This document shows positions 1 to 9,410 of a DNA stretch of 64,000 nucleotides, one piece after another; position 1 is the stretch's first letter; each line of letters starts with the position of its first letter. Location of the stretch: the NCBI RefSeq assembly GCF_016598475.1, contig NZ_JAEMUX010000049.1, forward strand, positions 1 to 64,000, written 5' to 3'. The translations under genes were made by a program, and so were the position numbers. The stretch comes from Streptomyces adelaidensis (GTDB lineage: Bacteria; Actinomycetota; Actinomycetes; Streptomycetales; Streptomycetaceae). The notes beneath the pieces were generated by a model that was given only the letters and a program-made list of their open reading frames with translations, ran no database searches and was not told where the DNA came from.

Positions 1-701
1 GCCCCTCAGCGCCCGAATACAAGCGAGGCTCATGGGAGGGGAGTTGCTCCTGCACCGGTCTCGCCCCCGAGAGGACGGCCATGGAGACCGGTGAGAGCCA
101 CCCGGGGAACGGGCTGCGCGACCCACCCGGGAGACACTCGTGGGCACGCTCGCAAACCGGCCGTGGCGCCCGCCCGGACCCGAACGCGGGCCCGCCGGGA
201 CGCGGGCCCGCCGGGAAACCAGCCGTGCGGCCCCCGCGCGGAATCCGAACGCGGGTGGCAACCGGCGCGAACACCTCGCGACTATGCGGGCACGACGTCA
301 ACGTCCGCCCCCGCTACGGCTTCCCCCCTTGTGGTTGACCGAACGCGGCGGCCGGCTTCGGACGCGCGAGATCGAGGACCGGTTCGCTCTCCACCGCGAG
401 GAACTGGGGCTCCCGGAGCTGGGCCGCCGTGGCCGTCAGGACCGCATACGCAGCCGGGGTGGCTCGCCGACTGGAGCTTCTGACCGCCCGCCTGCGAAGG
501 CGGCTCGCGTTTGACGCCGCCGCACGCCAAGAGCTCGGTTCCCGGTGGCGTTGAGGTGCGGCGTGAAGTGCCGCGACCGGTCCGCCGCTCACGGCCCCCA
601 GGGCTCGAAGTGGGCGTATGAGAGGGAGTACTCACGGGCGGCGCACACGCCTCGGCGCGCACCCGCACGCCTCTCGGAGGTGACTCCGCCGCCCGAACGA
701 G
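1..701. other. Left edge, no supportable gene
   Basis: I see no gene I can defend here. Open frames exist on both strands because the GC content leaves few stops, but none combines a ribosome-binding site, sensible codon use and a recognisable protein. A plus-strand frame ending at the TGA at 552-554 (roughly from 400) reads like a basic helical peptide with runs of Arg, Leu and Ala; it could be the tail of a decayed gene, but I cannot name it. The region also holds a 16-bp tandem duplication at 184-215. Confidence 0.5.
184..215. repeat. 16-bp perfect tandem duplication
   Basis: The 16-base unit ACGCGGGCCCGCCGGG occurs at 184-199 and again at 200-215 without a mismatch. The unit contains its own palindromic core (GCGGGCCCGC), so each copy could fold. 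It lies in a stretch without a supportable gene. Confidence 0.85.
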
Positions 702-738
702 GGCGAGCCTCCGCACACATGATGTGCGGAGGCTCGCC
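702..738 (-). terminator. Strong hairpin downstream of the protease gene
   Basis: Bases 702-717 pair perfectly with 723-738 (16 bp) around a 5-base loop. It lies 63 bases past the stop of the minus-strand protease gene and most likely ends that transcript. There is no U-run, as is usual for Streptomyces terminators. Confidence 0.85.
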
Positions 739-800
739 TGCTGTCGGCCGCAGCTGAGTCGGAACCGGCGCCGGGGGAAGTGCGCCGGCTCCCGGTCGGT

Positions 801-1703
801 CTAGAAGACGCTGACGCCGTACGCGCTCAGGGCCTCGGTGACCGGCTGGAAGAAGGTCGTGCCGCCGGAGGTGCAGTTGCCACTGCCGCCGGAGGTGAGA
901 CCGTACGCCACACCGTTGCTGCCGTAGAGCGGGCCGCCGGAGTCGCCGGGCTCGGCACAGACCGTGGTCTGGATCATGCCGTAGACAACGTCGCCGCCAC
1001 CGTAGTTGACGGTCGCGTTGAGGGCGGTCACGCGTCCCGTGCGGGTACCGGTGGTGGAGCCGGTACGGATGACGTTGGTGCCCACGCTCGGGGTGGCCGC
1101 GCTGGTGATGTCCACGCTGCCCGCGGTGCCGTCCTTGGCGATGGACGTGTTGCTGTAGCGCACGATGCCGTAGTCGTTGGTCGGGAAGCTCGACCCGGTG
1201 GTCGGGCCGAGGACCGTGGTACGACCGGAGTTGGAGTACCAGGTGCCCGCGCCGTCGGTGCAGTGACCGGCGGTCAGGAAGTAGTTGGTGCTCCCGCTGC
1301 GGACGTTGAAGCCGAGGGAGCAGCGCCAGCTACTCGCATAGACCGCGTCGCCGCCCTTGATCAGCTTGTTGAACCTGCCCGGCGTCCGCTTGATCGTCAG
1401 GGCGTCGGCGTTCTCGCCCGCCACCTTCGCGATCTTCGCGAGCTCCGCCTTGGAGACGGTGCTGTCGGCGGTGACGACGACCTTGTCCGTCGCCGGGTCG
1501 ATCACCCAGGAGGTGCCCGGGATATCGGCCTGGAGCACCGATGAGCTGGCGCTCTTCAGCTCGGCGGCACTGAAGGTCTGGGTGCCTGCCGCGCTGGCGG
1601 TGGGGACTGTGATGGCGGCTGCGGCCACGAGTCCGGTGGTCACGGCGATCAGCCGGGTCCGTCTCGTTATGCCACTGCGGGGGGTGGTGCGCGTGATCCT
1701 CAC
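801..1703 (-). CDS. Streptogrisin B-like secreted serine protease (S1 family)
   Basis: A preproenzyme of 300 residues, the size expected for Streptomyces griseus protease B precursors. The start is the GTG at 1703, behind GGAGGG, rather than more upstream in-frame starts; this places a basic n-region and a hydrophobic stretch ending ...PTASAA (about residue 38) as the signal peptide. A propeptide runs to about residue 112; the mature chymotrypsin-fold protease begins near GGDAVY. The catalytic triad is visible: His147 in TAGHC, Asp177 in NDYGIV and Ser255 in GDSGGP. Four cysteines sit as in the family's two disulfides (RCS/GHC and VCAEP/GNC). The C-terminus ([12 protein letters not shown]) is nearly identical to known streptogrisins, so the family call is very secure; exact substrate preference is not. 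It probably acts outside the cell on proteins. The promoter region carries nested inverted repeats (1768-1809). Confidence 0.95.
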   Translation of the reverse strand: MRITRTTPRSGITRRTRLIAVTTGLVAAAAITVPTASAAGTQTFSAAELKSASSSVLQADIPGTSWVIDPATDKVVVTADSTVSKAELAKIAKVAGENADALTIKRTPGRFNKLIKGGDAVYASSWRCSLGFNVRSGSTNYFLTAGHCTDGAGTWYSNSGRTTVLGPTTGSSFPTNDYGIVRYSNTSIAKDGTAGSVDITSAATPSVGTNVIRTGSTTGTRTGRVTALNATVNYGGGDVVYGMIQTTVCAEPGDSGGPLYGSNGVAYGLTSGGSGNCTSGGTTFFQPVTEALSAYGVSVF

Positions 1704-1767
1704 TGTTCGTTCCCTCCAAAGGGAAGTCGGGGGCCCGCGTGGGGGTCGGGGCCCGTGAGGCGTCAGA

Positions 1768-1809
1768 TCAGGGACATCGGTCCGGATTCCGGACACGCCG
1801 TGTCCCTGA
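1768..1809 (-). promoter_or_regulatory. Nested inverted repeats upstream of protease gene
   Basis: Three overlapping symmetric elements lie 65-106 bases upstream of the protease GTG: TCAGGGACA (1768-1776) with TGTCCCTGA (1801-1809); TCCGG-ATT-CCGGA (1781-1793); and GGACAC-GCC-GTGTCC (1791-1805). They could be operators or alternative hairpins in a leader RNA. No regulator is identified; the functional role is inference. Confidence 0.5.
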
Positions 1810-2121
1810 CAAGGCGCTGGGGGGAAGTATTCGGCCGCGCGACCGACCCACGCAAGAGGGCCTTTCGGCCTCTCGGAATGCAACCGGCGCTCCCTCCCCG
1901 GCGGTTGACCCCACCAGGGGGTATGTGCGGGTTCTGTGCGAATCCTGAGCGCCCCTCGCGACGGCCGTCGAACGGACCGTCACAGCAGGCCGCGCGACCC
2001 GCCGACGACCACCACCGCGCTCACCCGCACCGCCGGGCCTCGCCCGCCGCACCCGGCCGAACCCCTTCGCCACCCGCCCGCGCCTGGCCGGAAGTCATCC
2101 TGCCGATCCGCCACGATCCCT

Positions 2122-2280
2122 TCTCCCGCCGCTCCTTCCTCCCCTTCCTCCCCTTCCTTCGCCCCTTCGCCCCTTCGCACCCGCACCCGCACCCGCACCC
2201 GCACCCGCACGGTCACGGTCACGTCGCTCCCCCGGTCGCGGCACGGCAAGCCGCACCCGTCGCTCCGTCGCTCCGTCGCT
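2122..2280. repeat. Low-complexity array of short tandem repeats
   Basis: Consecutive simple repeats: pyrimidine-rich TTCCTCCCC and TTCGCCCC units (about 2139-2177), nearly six copies of CGCACC (2176-2210), two GGTCAC units (2211-2222) and three CCGTCGCT units (2257-2280), the last touching the stop of the adjacent pseudogene. The rest of 1810-2120 holds no gene I can support. Confidence 0.8.
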
Positions 2281-4000
2281 CACGCGGCGGCGCGACCCCG
2301 CAGGTCTCGCAGGAACACAAGGACCCGGGCGGTCGCGTCGTTCTGGCGGAACGCCGGCCCGCCGGTACGCGGCCGGGTGAACGCACCCGGCGTACGGCTG
2401 TCCGTGTAGGGCCCGAGCGCGAACCACCGGGGGTGCGGCCGGCCGGACCCGTCCAGCACCCGCCCGTCCGCCGGGTCGACGGCGACCAGTCCTTCCGGTG
2501 TCTCGACGTCACCCCCGTCGTCGTACAGCTCGCGCAGCAACATGTCGCGGACCCGCGCGACCGTCGGCTCCGGCAACCGCGCCTCCACGAGCGCCCTCGC
2601 CTCGACCGAGCCCCCGGGCACGGTGACACTGGACGCCCGGAACACCCCGCCCTCGGCGGCCACGGCCATGTCCGCCCCGAGGAAGTTCAGGACACCGGCC
2701 CGTGACAGGGCGAGCATCTGCCGCAGCCGGGGTCCGGGCGGCCCGGAGGCCAGATAGCTGAAGAAGCCGTGCCACCAGGACCCGACATCCCCGAGCCGGA
2801 TCAACTGCCCAAACACGGACAACAGCCCGAAGAACACCGCCAGGTCGCCACTGAAGGAAGGATCATGACGTCGACTCAGGTCACCCTCGATATGACCGCG
2901 CAGCCCTTCCTGGAACTCCTCGTACGAGCCGTACCGCACCCCCTCCAGCGGAGGGTCCAGCGCGGCGAGGTCCAGCCGGTCGGCGGCATCCGGCACGGCG
3001 GAGGCGACCAGCACCGCCCGCTCCCCCGCATCCACCACGGCCGCGTACTTCTCCTCGAAGTCCGCCCAGGCCATGGCCGTCCGCTCGGGGTGGGCCGTGA
3101 ACAGCCGGTGGTAGTGCGCGAACCCCAACTCCCGCTCCACCAGCGGCCACACATCCCGCCGGAAATCCAACCTGTCGGCCCGCGCGAGCAGTTCGTCGGC
3201 CTCGGCCGGCCCGAAGAACCTCGGCAGCGGCGGCCGCTCGCCCTCCAGGTCGTACCCGATCTTCGAGTGGTACGGCACCCCGCCGCGAGCCGACGTGCAG
3301 CACCGGCTCCCGCCCGGACGGGTGATACGTCAACTCGCCCTCCGCGTCGCCCTCGTACCGTCCGCCGCGCCCCTCCGTGAGCAACACCATGAGGTCGACG
3401 AAGGCGAGCCCGAAGCCCCGGACGAGTACCGGTTCGCCGGGCGCGAGCGGGACAGGTCGCTGTCGGCGGTGAAGTCCGGCGGCAGATGGACGAGCCCATG
3501 AGTGCGGGCGTAACCGGCCAACTCGCCCTGCTCCTCGTCGGGTTCGGCGTCCAGATGGCCGAGCGCGAGGACGACGAGGTCCGCGAGCAGCGGCCGTGTA
3601 CGCCCCTCCAGCCATACCTGCTGGCGCCCCTCGCGCGGACCGCCGATCCGCAGCGCGCGACACGGGTGATGGCGGACGGTGACCCCCTCGGGGAGGGCCG
3701 CCACGGCATCCTCGTACGCCCAGCGCAGATACTCCCCCTGTATCCGCCGGTCCGAGAAGAGCCGCCCGTCGAGCCCCGCCCACTCGTACAGGGTGGGTCC
3801 CTCCCGTACAGGGCCGTCCATCCGTACGGTCTCGTCGGTGAACACGGTGACGTCCTCGGCCCGCGAGTTCATCCACAGCAACCGCGACTGGTCCGCACGC
3901 CAGATCCGCCCGGCACCCGGCGGACAGGGATCGACGAGATGGATGTCGAAGCCGGCGCCGGCGATGCCCGAACCGGCATACAGCTCACCGGTCGAGTGTG
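2280..4000 (-). pseudogene. Decayed FAD/NAD(P)-binding protein
   Basis: Three reading-frame segments join into one protein of the NAD_binding_9-type FAD/NAD(P)-binding family. Frame A runs from about 4000 to 3460 (LVDPCPPGAGRIW, WMNSRAEDVTVF, HLPPDFTADSDL). The reading then moves to another frame for about 3455-3285 (LAPGEPVLVRGFGLAFVD, TEGRGGRYEGDAEGELTYH) and returns to frame A from about 3280 to 2280 (VPYHSKIGYDLEGERPPLP to RDLRGRAAA). So there are two compensating single-base indels, near 3450 and 3283. The N-terminus is also poor: only a degenerate AGSGIAGAG remains where the FAD-binding GxGxxG should be, and I cannot place a start codon. Indels in two C/G-rich runs could be sequencing errors, but the damaged N-terminus supports real decay. 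The family includes flavoproteins of unknown substrate. Confidence 0.75.
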
Positions 4001-4124
4001 GTCCTCTTCCTGTTGAGCCGGACCTGATCCACTGCGCGCCCTGATTCCGCGGGGCGCCTTCGTGTTCTTCCCTCGCTTCTTCCCCCCGCCTTCACACGCG
4101 CCCCTCCCCTCGCGCGCCACCTCG

Positions 4125-4165
4125 TCAGCGGTCGCGACTTCAGCGGTCGCCTCGTCAGCAGTCGC
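4125..4165. repeat. Period-15 repeat crossing a stop codon
   Basis: The 11-base unit TCAGCRGTCGC recurs at 4125-4135, 4140-4150 and 4155-4165, a strict 15-base period, with a looser copy at 4173-4183. On the minus strand it runs from the last Cys/Asp codons of the Cys-rich gene, through its TGA stop (4157-4155), into the 3' flank. Confidence 0.8.
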
Positions 4166-5354
4166 ATGCCTCACAGCAGTCGCAGTCCCGGCAGCAGCCC
4201 TCACGCTTCTTACGGGACCAGGGACCCTCGTACTCCTTGGCACAGCACAGTCGGCAGGTGCAGCACAGCAGCCAGAACATCCCGCACCCCGCCCAGAACC
4301 CCCGCCGCTGCGGCGGCTGAGGCGAGGGCACCCCACCGAAACCACCGCCCCCGCCACCATGGGCGCCGCCCCCACCGAACGGGTTCCCACCGCCTCCCGC
4401 AAACGGATTCCCGTCGCCGCCCGCGTACGGGTGGCCGCCGCCTCCGTACGGATCACCCTGCTGGGGCGGCCCGCCCGGCTGATGCGCGGAGCACACCGGG
4501 ACCGTCCCGAACGCGCGGTGCACCGACCTGCGCAACTCGTGCACGAGCAGCAGATGGGCCAGCCCGCCGTCCACGAAGTGGGCCTCGCGCAGGGCGAGCC
4601 GGATGCCGTGCAGGGCGTCCTCGGCGAGCCGTCGGGCCTCGGCCGGAGAGGTCCCCGTGGCGGTCAGCGGGTTCCACGCCCCGTGGGCCGCGTCGGCGGC
4701 CCGGTCCTCCACCGCGTCCAGCAGATGGGCGAGCCGCCCGAACAGGCGTCCTGCCTCGGCGAGCGGAGCGGCGTTGTCCGGCCGCCCGGCCAGCACCGCG
4801 GTGTAGGCGAAGGCCGCCGCGGTCGCCGTCTCGGTCGGTTCCGTGACCGTCAGCAGCGGGGTGCCCGGCCCGGCGAGTGCCTCGATGCCGACCTGCCGGT
4901 CCACGGCGTCGACCAGCACCGCCGTATCGAACCCGATGTCCGATCCCGTACGGGCGCCCGCGCGCCCCCAGTTCGTCGCGACCCGGCGCGCCGCGAGCGC
5001 CACCGGCTTGCGCCCGAGCAGTCCGTCCCCGTCGGCCATGTGGTCACGCACCTTGGCCGAGGCGAGCACCAGCGAGACGGCGGCGGCGAGCCGCGCGCCC
5101 TCGCCCCGCGCGACCGAGGCGGTGCGCATCCCGCGCAGCAGACAGGGTCCGGCGGTGCGCCGCAGATCGGTGGCTTGCCCGGCCTGAGCCTCCGTCAACA
5201 CTGATACCAGCAAACCGTCATAATTGGTGACGACACGAGCGAACTGCCCGTGGTCTCCGCGCAGTGCGAGACAGAGCCCGCACAGATGCGCCATCCACTG
5301 CGTCCGCAGCCCCTCGCCGAGCCGATGGCTGCATGGCCTCACGATTCCGAACAC
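4155..5354 (-). CDS. DUF5685-like protein with Cys-rich tail
   Basis: A 399-residue conserved actinobacterial protein that I recognise as DUF5685-type from its opening FGIVRPCSHRLGEG and HLCGLCLALRGDHGQ. The start is the GTG at 5354, 8-9 bases after GGGGGAG; the open frame extends further upstream but without conservation. The body (residues 1-290) is largely helical with scattered Cys and His. A Gly/Pro/Asn linker with repeated GGGGNPFGGG-like units follows (about 295-350), and the tail has about 13 cysteines in the last 50 residues (CGMFWLLCCTC, CCRDCDCCEACDC). Such a tail could bind metal or be heavily disulfide-bonded or lipidated; its function is unknown. The gene is divergent from the sepF paralogue at 5649. 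The DNA coding for the Cys/Asp tail forms tandem repeats that continue past the stop. Confidence 0.75.
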   Translation of the reverse strand: MFGIVRPCSHRLGEGLRTQWMAHLCGLCLALRGDHGQFARVVTNYDGLLVSVLTEAQAGQATDLRRTAGPCLLRGMRTASVARGEGARLAAAVSLVLASAKVRDHMADGDGLLGRKPVALAARRVATNWGRAGARTGSDIGFDTAVLVDAVDRQVGIEALAGPGTPLLTVTEPTETATAAAFAYTAVLAGRPDNAAPLAEAGRLFGRLAHLLDAVEDRAADAAHGAWNPLTATGTSPAEARRLAEDALHGIRLALREAHFVDGGLAHLLLVHELRRSVHRAFGTVPVCSAHQPGGPPQQGDPYGGGGHPYAGGDGNPFAGGGGNPFGGGGAHGGGGGGFGGVPSPQPPQRRGFWAGCGMFWLLCCTCRLCCAKEYEGPWSRKKREGCCRDCDCCEACDC

Positions 5355-5648
5355 GACACTCCCCCGTGTCTTCCGTGCACTCGTCGTTGTGGCGGCAGCG
5401 TAGCCGCCGGAACGTTCACCCGGACGCACCGACACTCACCCAAACGCCGCGAACAATATTATTTCACTCAGCGTCAGCACGTGTGTACAGCAGAGCCCTT
5501 GGGGCACATGGACTCTCGACGAATTCGTTCTGCACCAGTACCGTCACGAAACCCCCGTGCGGCGTCTATCCACTTGGCGAGACATCCGCATCATGGACGA
5601 CGATAGAGATGCGGAAAGCACGAAAGACCGCTGCGAGAGGAGGCGTCC

Positions 5649-6092
5649 ATGGGATCGGTGCGCAAGGCGAGTGCCTGGCTTGGCCTCGTCGACGACAACG
5701 ATGACGAGCGTTACTACGACGACGACTACGCCGATGAGCGGGAGTCCGGCTCCGGCGAGGCCTGGGTCACCGACCCTCGCGTCAAGGTCGCGTCCGAGTC
5801 CGCGCAGGTGCAGGGACGGCGGATCGGCACGGTCACGCCGGACAGCTTCCGTGACGCCCGGCACATCGGTGAGCTTTTCCGGGACGGCGTCCCGGTCATC
5901 ATGAATCTCACGAACATGGAGGCCTCCGACGCCAAGCGCGTCGTCGACTTCGCGGCCGGTCTGATCTTCGGTCTGCGTGGTTCGATCGAGCGGGTGTCCA
6001 ACCGGGTGTTCCTGCTGACCCCCGCCGACACGGAGATCGTCAGCGGCGAGGCCGCTGGCCGTCCGGTGGACGGTTTCTTCAACCAGAGCTGA
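5649..6092 (+). CDS. sepF: SepF-family cell division protein paralogue
   Basis: A 147-residue SepF-type protein. SepF proteins bind the C-terminus of FtsZ, polymerise and tether the Z-ring to the membrane. The N-terminus [16 protein letters not shown] is the amphipathic membrane-targeting helix, followed by an acidic linker (to about residue 40) and the SepF core from about residue 62 ([55 protein letters not shown]). It starts at an ATG behind GAGAGGAGGC. The gene is alone, not in the ftsZ division cluster; Streptomyces carry several SepF paralogues and this looks like one of the accessory ones rather than the ftsZ-linked copy. It has no operon partner here. Confidence 0.93.
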   Translation: MGSVRKASAWLGLVDDNDDERYYDDDYADERESGSGEAWVTDPRVKVASESAQVQGRRIGTVTPDSFRDARHIGELFRDGVPVIMNLTNMEASDAKRVVDFAAGLIFGLRGSIERVSNRVFLLTPADTEIVSGEAAGRPVDGFFNQS

Positions 6093-6144
6093 GGCAGGGC
6101 CGCTCGCCGGCCCGTCTTCCGGCGCGCGGGTCATGCCCCGTGGC

Positions 6145-7335
6145 TCACCGGAAGGCGTCGAGTCCGGTGAGCGCCTTGCCCAGCACCAGTTGGTGCATTT
6201 CGACGGTTCCCTCGTAGGTGAGCACGGACTCCAGGTTCGTCGCGTGCCGCATCACCGGATATTCGAGTGAGATCCCGTTCGCGCCGAGGATCGTGCGGGC
6301 GGTACGGCAGATCTCGATCGCCTCGCGTACGTTGTTCAGCTTGCCGAAACTGATCTGTTCGGGACGGAGCCGTCCCGCGTCCATCCGCCGCCCCAGATGG
6401 TGGGCGAGCAGAATCCCCTTGTGCAACTCGACCGCCATGTCGGCGAGTTTGGCCTGGGTGAGCTGGAATCCCCCGATCGGCTTCCCGAACTGCTCGCGCG
6501 ACTTGGCGTATTCGACCGCCGTCTCGAAACACGCCCGCGCGGCTCCCATCGCGCCCCACACGATTCCGTAGCGGGCGTGGGAGAGACAACTGAGCGGCCC
6601 TTTCAGCCCCGTGACCTCCGGCAGTACGGCGTCGGCGGGCAACCGGACGTCGTCCAGGACGAGTTCACTGGTGACGGAGGCGCGCAGGGACCACTTGTGC
6701 TTGATCTCCGGCGCGGAGAACCCGGCGGTGTCCGTGGGCACGACGAACCCCCGGATCCCTTCCTCGGTCCGCGCCCACACGACGGCGACGCCGGCGACGG
6801 ACCCGTTGGTGATCCACATCTTGCGTCCGTTGAGGACCCAGTCGCCGCCGTCCCGCTTGGCGTGCGTCCGCATCGCCGCCGGGTCGGACCCGTGGTCGGG
6901 TTCGGTGAGGCCGAAGCACCCGATCACCTCGCCGGAGGCCATCCTCGGCAGCCACGTCTGCTTCTGCTCCTCGCTCCCGAAGCGGTGGACGGCGTACATC
7001 GCGAGCGATCCCTGCACCGACACCAGTGACCGGATCCCGGAGTCCGCCGCCTCAAGTTCCAGACAGGCGAGCCCGTACTGCACGGCACTGGCCCCGGCGC
7101 ACCCGTACCCGTCCAGGGACATCCCCAGCGCGCCGATCGCCCCCAGCTCCCGGGCCAGTTCCCGGATCCCCGGCAGCTCACCCTGCTCGTACCAGTCGGC
7201 CACCCGGGGCAGCACCCGGTCCGCCGCCCAGCTCCGCACGGTGTCCCGGACGGCGAGTTCCTCGGGGTCGAGCAGGTCGTCGAGTCCGAGCGGGTCGGCG
7301 GGGTCGAAGGGCGGCAACTTCGCGGGCGCGGACAT
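6145..7335 (-). CDS. gcdH: Glutaryl-CoA-type acyl-CoA dehydrogenase
   Basis: A 396-residue FAD-dependent acyl-CoA dehydrogenase. The start ATG at 7335 has GGAGG seven bases upstream; the longer frame adds nothing conserved. N-terminal helical domain (about 1-130), beta domain with CFGLTEPDHGSDP and WITNGSVAGVAVVWAR, and C-terminal helical domain with SREQFGKPIGGFQL. The catalytic glutamate lies in the TYEGTVEMHQLVLG motif near residue 380, and MRHATNLESV preceding it is characteristic of glutaryl-CoA dehydrogenases, which oxidise and decarboxylate glutaryl-CoA to crotonyl-CoA in lysine and tryptophan breakdown. Substrate assignment rests on this similarity; other short-chain acyl-CoAs are possible. 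A perfect palindrome 22 bases upstream (7358-7372) suggests repressor control. Confidence 0.88.
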   Translation of the reverse strand: MSAPAKLPPFDPADPLGLDDLLDPEELAVRDTVRSWAADRVLPRVADWYEQGELPGIRELARELGAIGALGMSLDGYGCAGASAVQYGLACLELEAADSGIRSLVSVQGSLAMYAVHRFGSEEQKQTWLPRMASGEVIGCFGLTEPDHGSDPAAMRTHAKRDGGDWVLNGRKMWITNGSVAGVAVVWARTEEGIRGFVVPTDTAGFSAPEIKHKWSLRASVTSELVLDDVRLPADAVLPEVTGLKGPLSCLSHARYGIVWGAMGAARACFETAVEYAKSREQFGKPIGGFQLTQAKLADMAVELHKGILLAHHLGRRMDAGRLRPEQISFGKLNNVREAIEICRTARTILGANGISLEYPVMRHATNLESVLTYEGTVEMHQLVLGKALTGLDAFR

Positions 7336-7357
7336 GGGCAACCTCCGGCTCAGTAAA

Positions 7358-7372
7358 ACTAGCACCGCTAGT
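7358..7372 (-). promoter_or_regulatory. Perfect palindrome, likely repressor operator of gcdH
   Basis: ACTAGC-ACC-GCTAGT, two 6-base arms around 3 bases, 22 bases upstream of the gcdH ATG. Its size and position over the expected transcription start resemble operators of TetR-type regulators of acyl-CoA metabolism. No regulator gene is adjacent. Confidence 0.6.
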
Positions 7373-7482
7373 CACGGTGCAGGGCGACGGTATCGCCATG
7401 CCCGGCTGCGGGCAATCACGCCGACGAGGCGGCCGAGCGCGACTCACCCTCCCGGGCGCCCAGCCCGGTGCGCCGGGGCAGC

Positions 7483-9102
7483 TCAGCGGATCGACTCGGC
7501 GCGGACCGGCGCCTTCGTGGCCTCGCGGGGCCCGGGAACATCCGCCGAGCCCGCCGCGGGCGCCCCGCACTCCATCGCCCGGGGCAGCCGCAGCGCCATG
7601 ACCGCGCCGAGGACGAGCAGTGCCGCGCTCACCAGCAGTGTCACGTGCAAGCCGTGGACGAAGGAGTCACGGGCGGCATGGCGAAGGGCCTCGCCCGAGG
7701 GCCCGCCCAGCCGGTCGGCGACCTCGTACGCCTCGCCGAGCGAATGCCCGGCGGAGTTCGACGCCGAGGCCGGCACACCCGGCACGGAGGACAGCCCAGG
7801 CGCGTACGCCGCGTTCATGACGCTGCCGAGGAGGGCGATGCCGATGCCCGCGCCCAGCTGATAGGAGGTCTCGCCGATCGCGGCGGCGCCACCCGCGGCG
7901 GACGGGGGCGCCTCGCTCAGCATCGACTCGTACGCGCCGAAGAGGGTCGTCTCCAGGCCGAAGCCGAGCAGCACGAACCCGGCGAGCAGCAGGCCGGCGT
8001 TGTCGTGGCGGCCCATCGCGGTGAGCAGGACGACGGCGAGGGCGGTGAGGCAGAAGCCGAGGGACACCATGCGTCGGGGCCCGAAGCGGTGCAGCAGGTG
8101 GGAGCCGGCGAGGCCGGCCGCCATCGCGGCGATGGTCAGCGGCAGCAGCCGCAGACCCGTCTGGAGCGGGGACAGCCCGAGGACCAGTTGCAGATACTGC
8201 GCGGCGATCAGCTCCAGGCCCACCAGCGCGAGCATGGCCAGCACGATGCAGCCGACGGAGGTGCTGAACGCGGGGCGCGCGAACATCCGCAGGTCGACCA
8301 GCGGCTGCGCCCGGCGCCGCTGCCGTCGTACGAACGCGATCAGCAGCCCGCCGCCGCCGAGGAGCGCCAGCGCGGTGCCCGGGTCGAACGGCGGGTGGCC
8401 GCCACCGAGCCGCTTCACCCCGAGGACCACGCCGAAGAGACCGACGGCGGCCGTCAGGGCTCCGACCACGTCCCAGGGGCCGTCGCGCTCGCCCGTCGAC
8501 TCGGGCAGCAGCAGCCGGCCGACCGGCAGGCTGACGAGCATCAGCGGGATGTTGATGAGGAAGACCGAACCCCACCAGAAGTGCTCCAGCAGGAACCCGC
8601 CGAGCAGCGGCCCGACCGCCGCGCCCACGGCGGCGACGGCGCTCCAGACGCCGATGGCGAGCGCCCGCTCGCGCCGGTCGGGAAAGACCTGGCGCAGGAT
8701 CGACAGCGTCGCGGGCATGATCATCGCGCCGCCGACGCCGAGCAGGGCACGGGCCGCGATCAGGACCTGAGGGGTCTCGGCGAAGGCCGCGAGTCCGGAG
8801 GCGACGCCGAAGAGGGCGTAACCGAGGAGGAGGATCCGTCTGCGGCCGACCCGGTCGCCGAGCGTGCCGAAGAGGATCAGCAGCGAGGCGCAGACGAGCG
8901 GGTAGACGTCGACGATCCACAGGAGCTCCATGGCGCCGGGCTTGATGTCCTCGGTGACGGCGGGCACCGCCACATGGAGCACGGTGGCGTCGACGGCGAC
9001 GAGGAGCAGGCTGACGCAGAGCACGACGAGGACGACCCAGCGGTTCGCACCGGCCCCGGTCTCCCGACGGCGTCGCGCGGCGGCCGTGGGCGTCCCGGAC
9101 AT
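7483..9102 (-). CDS. DHA2-family MFS multidrug exporter (14 TM)
   Basis: A 539-residue major facilitator of the DHA2 (EmrB/QacA) type, expected to export drugs or other small molecules by proton antiport. The ATG at 9102 follows GGGAGG. The first helix region (WVVLVVLCVSLLLVAVDATV) carries the DHA2-typical Asp; motif A-like FGTLGDRVGRRRILLLGYA lies between TM2 and TM3, and the antiporter motif C pattern appears in TM5 (GVWSAVAAVGAAVGPLLGG). Hydrophobicity predicts 14 segments, the last near residue 500 (VTLLVSAALLVLGAVMAL). The C-terminal tail is hydrophilic. No regulator is adjacent; the 315-base divergent gap upstream (9103-9417) contains only promoters as far as I can see. Substrate unknown. 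Confidence 0.9.
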   Translation of the reverse strand: MSGTPTAAARRRRETGAGANRWVVLVVLCVSLLLVAVDATVLHVAVPAVTEDIKPGAMELLWIVDVYPLVCASLLILFGTLGDRVGRRRILLLGYALFGVASGLAAFAETPQVLIAARALLGVGGAMIMPATLSILRQVFPDRRERALAIGVWSAVAAVGAAVGPLLGGFLLEHFWWGSVFLINIPLMLVSLPVGRLLLPESTGERDGPWDVVGALTAAVGLFGVVLGVKRLGGGHPPFDPGTALALLGGGGLLIAFVRRQRRRAQPLVDLRMFARPAFSTSVGCIVLAMLALVGLELIAAQYLQLVLGLSPLQTGLRLLPLTIAAMAAGLAGSHLLHRFGPRRMVSLGFCLTALAVVLLTAMGRHDNAGLLLAGFVLLGFGLETTLFGAYESMLSEAPPSAAGGAAAIGETSYQLGAGIGIALLGSVMNAAYAPGLSSVPGVPASASNSAGHSLGEAYEVADRLGGPSGEALRHAARDSFVHGLHVTLLVSAALLVLGAVMALRLPRAMECGAPAAGSADVPGPREATKAPVRAESIR

Positions 9103-9404
9103 GTACCTACCTCCCAGATGCTCTCGCGTTCGGCGGGACCGCAGGGATGGGGACTCCCCAGCGGCTACGGTTCGGGAGGAGTGGTGTCCCGGACCCGCGC
9201 AACGAAAGGCGAGCGAGCCGTCAGCGTACGCGAGTCCCGGCAGGTGGAACGTGGCGGGTGTCTCATGGAACCCTCATGCGACGTGTGGCATACGCCACGC
9301 CGTAGGCCGTCCACCGGTCCTCCACGGCTCCTTCATCACTCGTCCGTGTTCCGCCCGTCACGGTCCATCACGTGCGGGCGTCCTGGCCGCTTCCTGGCTC
9401 CGCC

Positions 9405-9410
9405 GATAAT
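9405..9410 (+). promoter_or_regulatory. -10 box for a probable leaderless transcript
   Basis: GATAAT lies with exactly 7 bases between it and the GTG at 9418, and there is no ribosome-binding site. This is the spacing at which transcription would begin at or next to the start codon. I cannot find a convincing -35 box. Confidence 0.5.

Noticed and set aside
100-554. Possible small gene at the left edge
   Set aside because: No ribosome-binding site, no recognisable motif, and several overlapping frames are equally open; it may be a remnant, but it cannot be supported.
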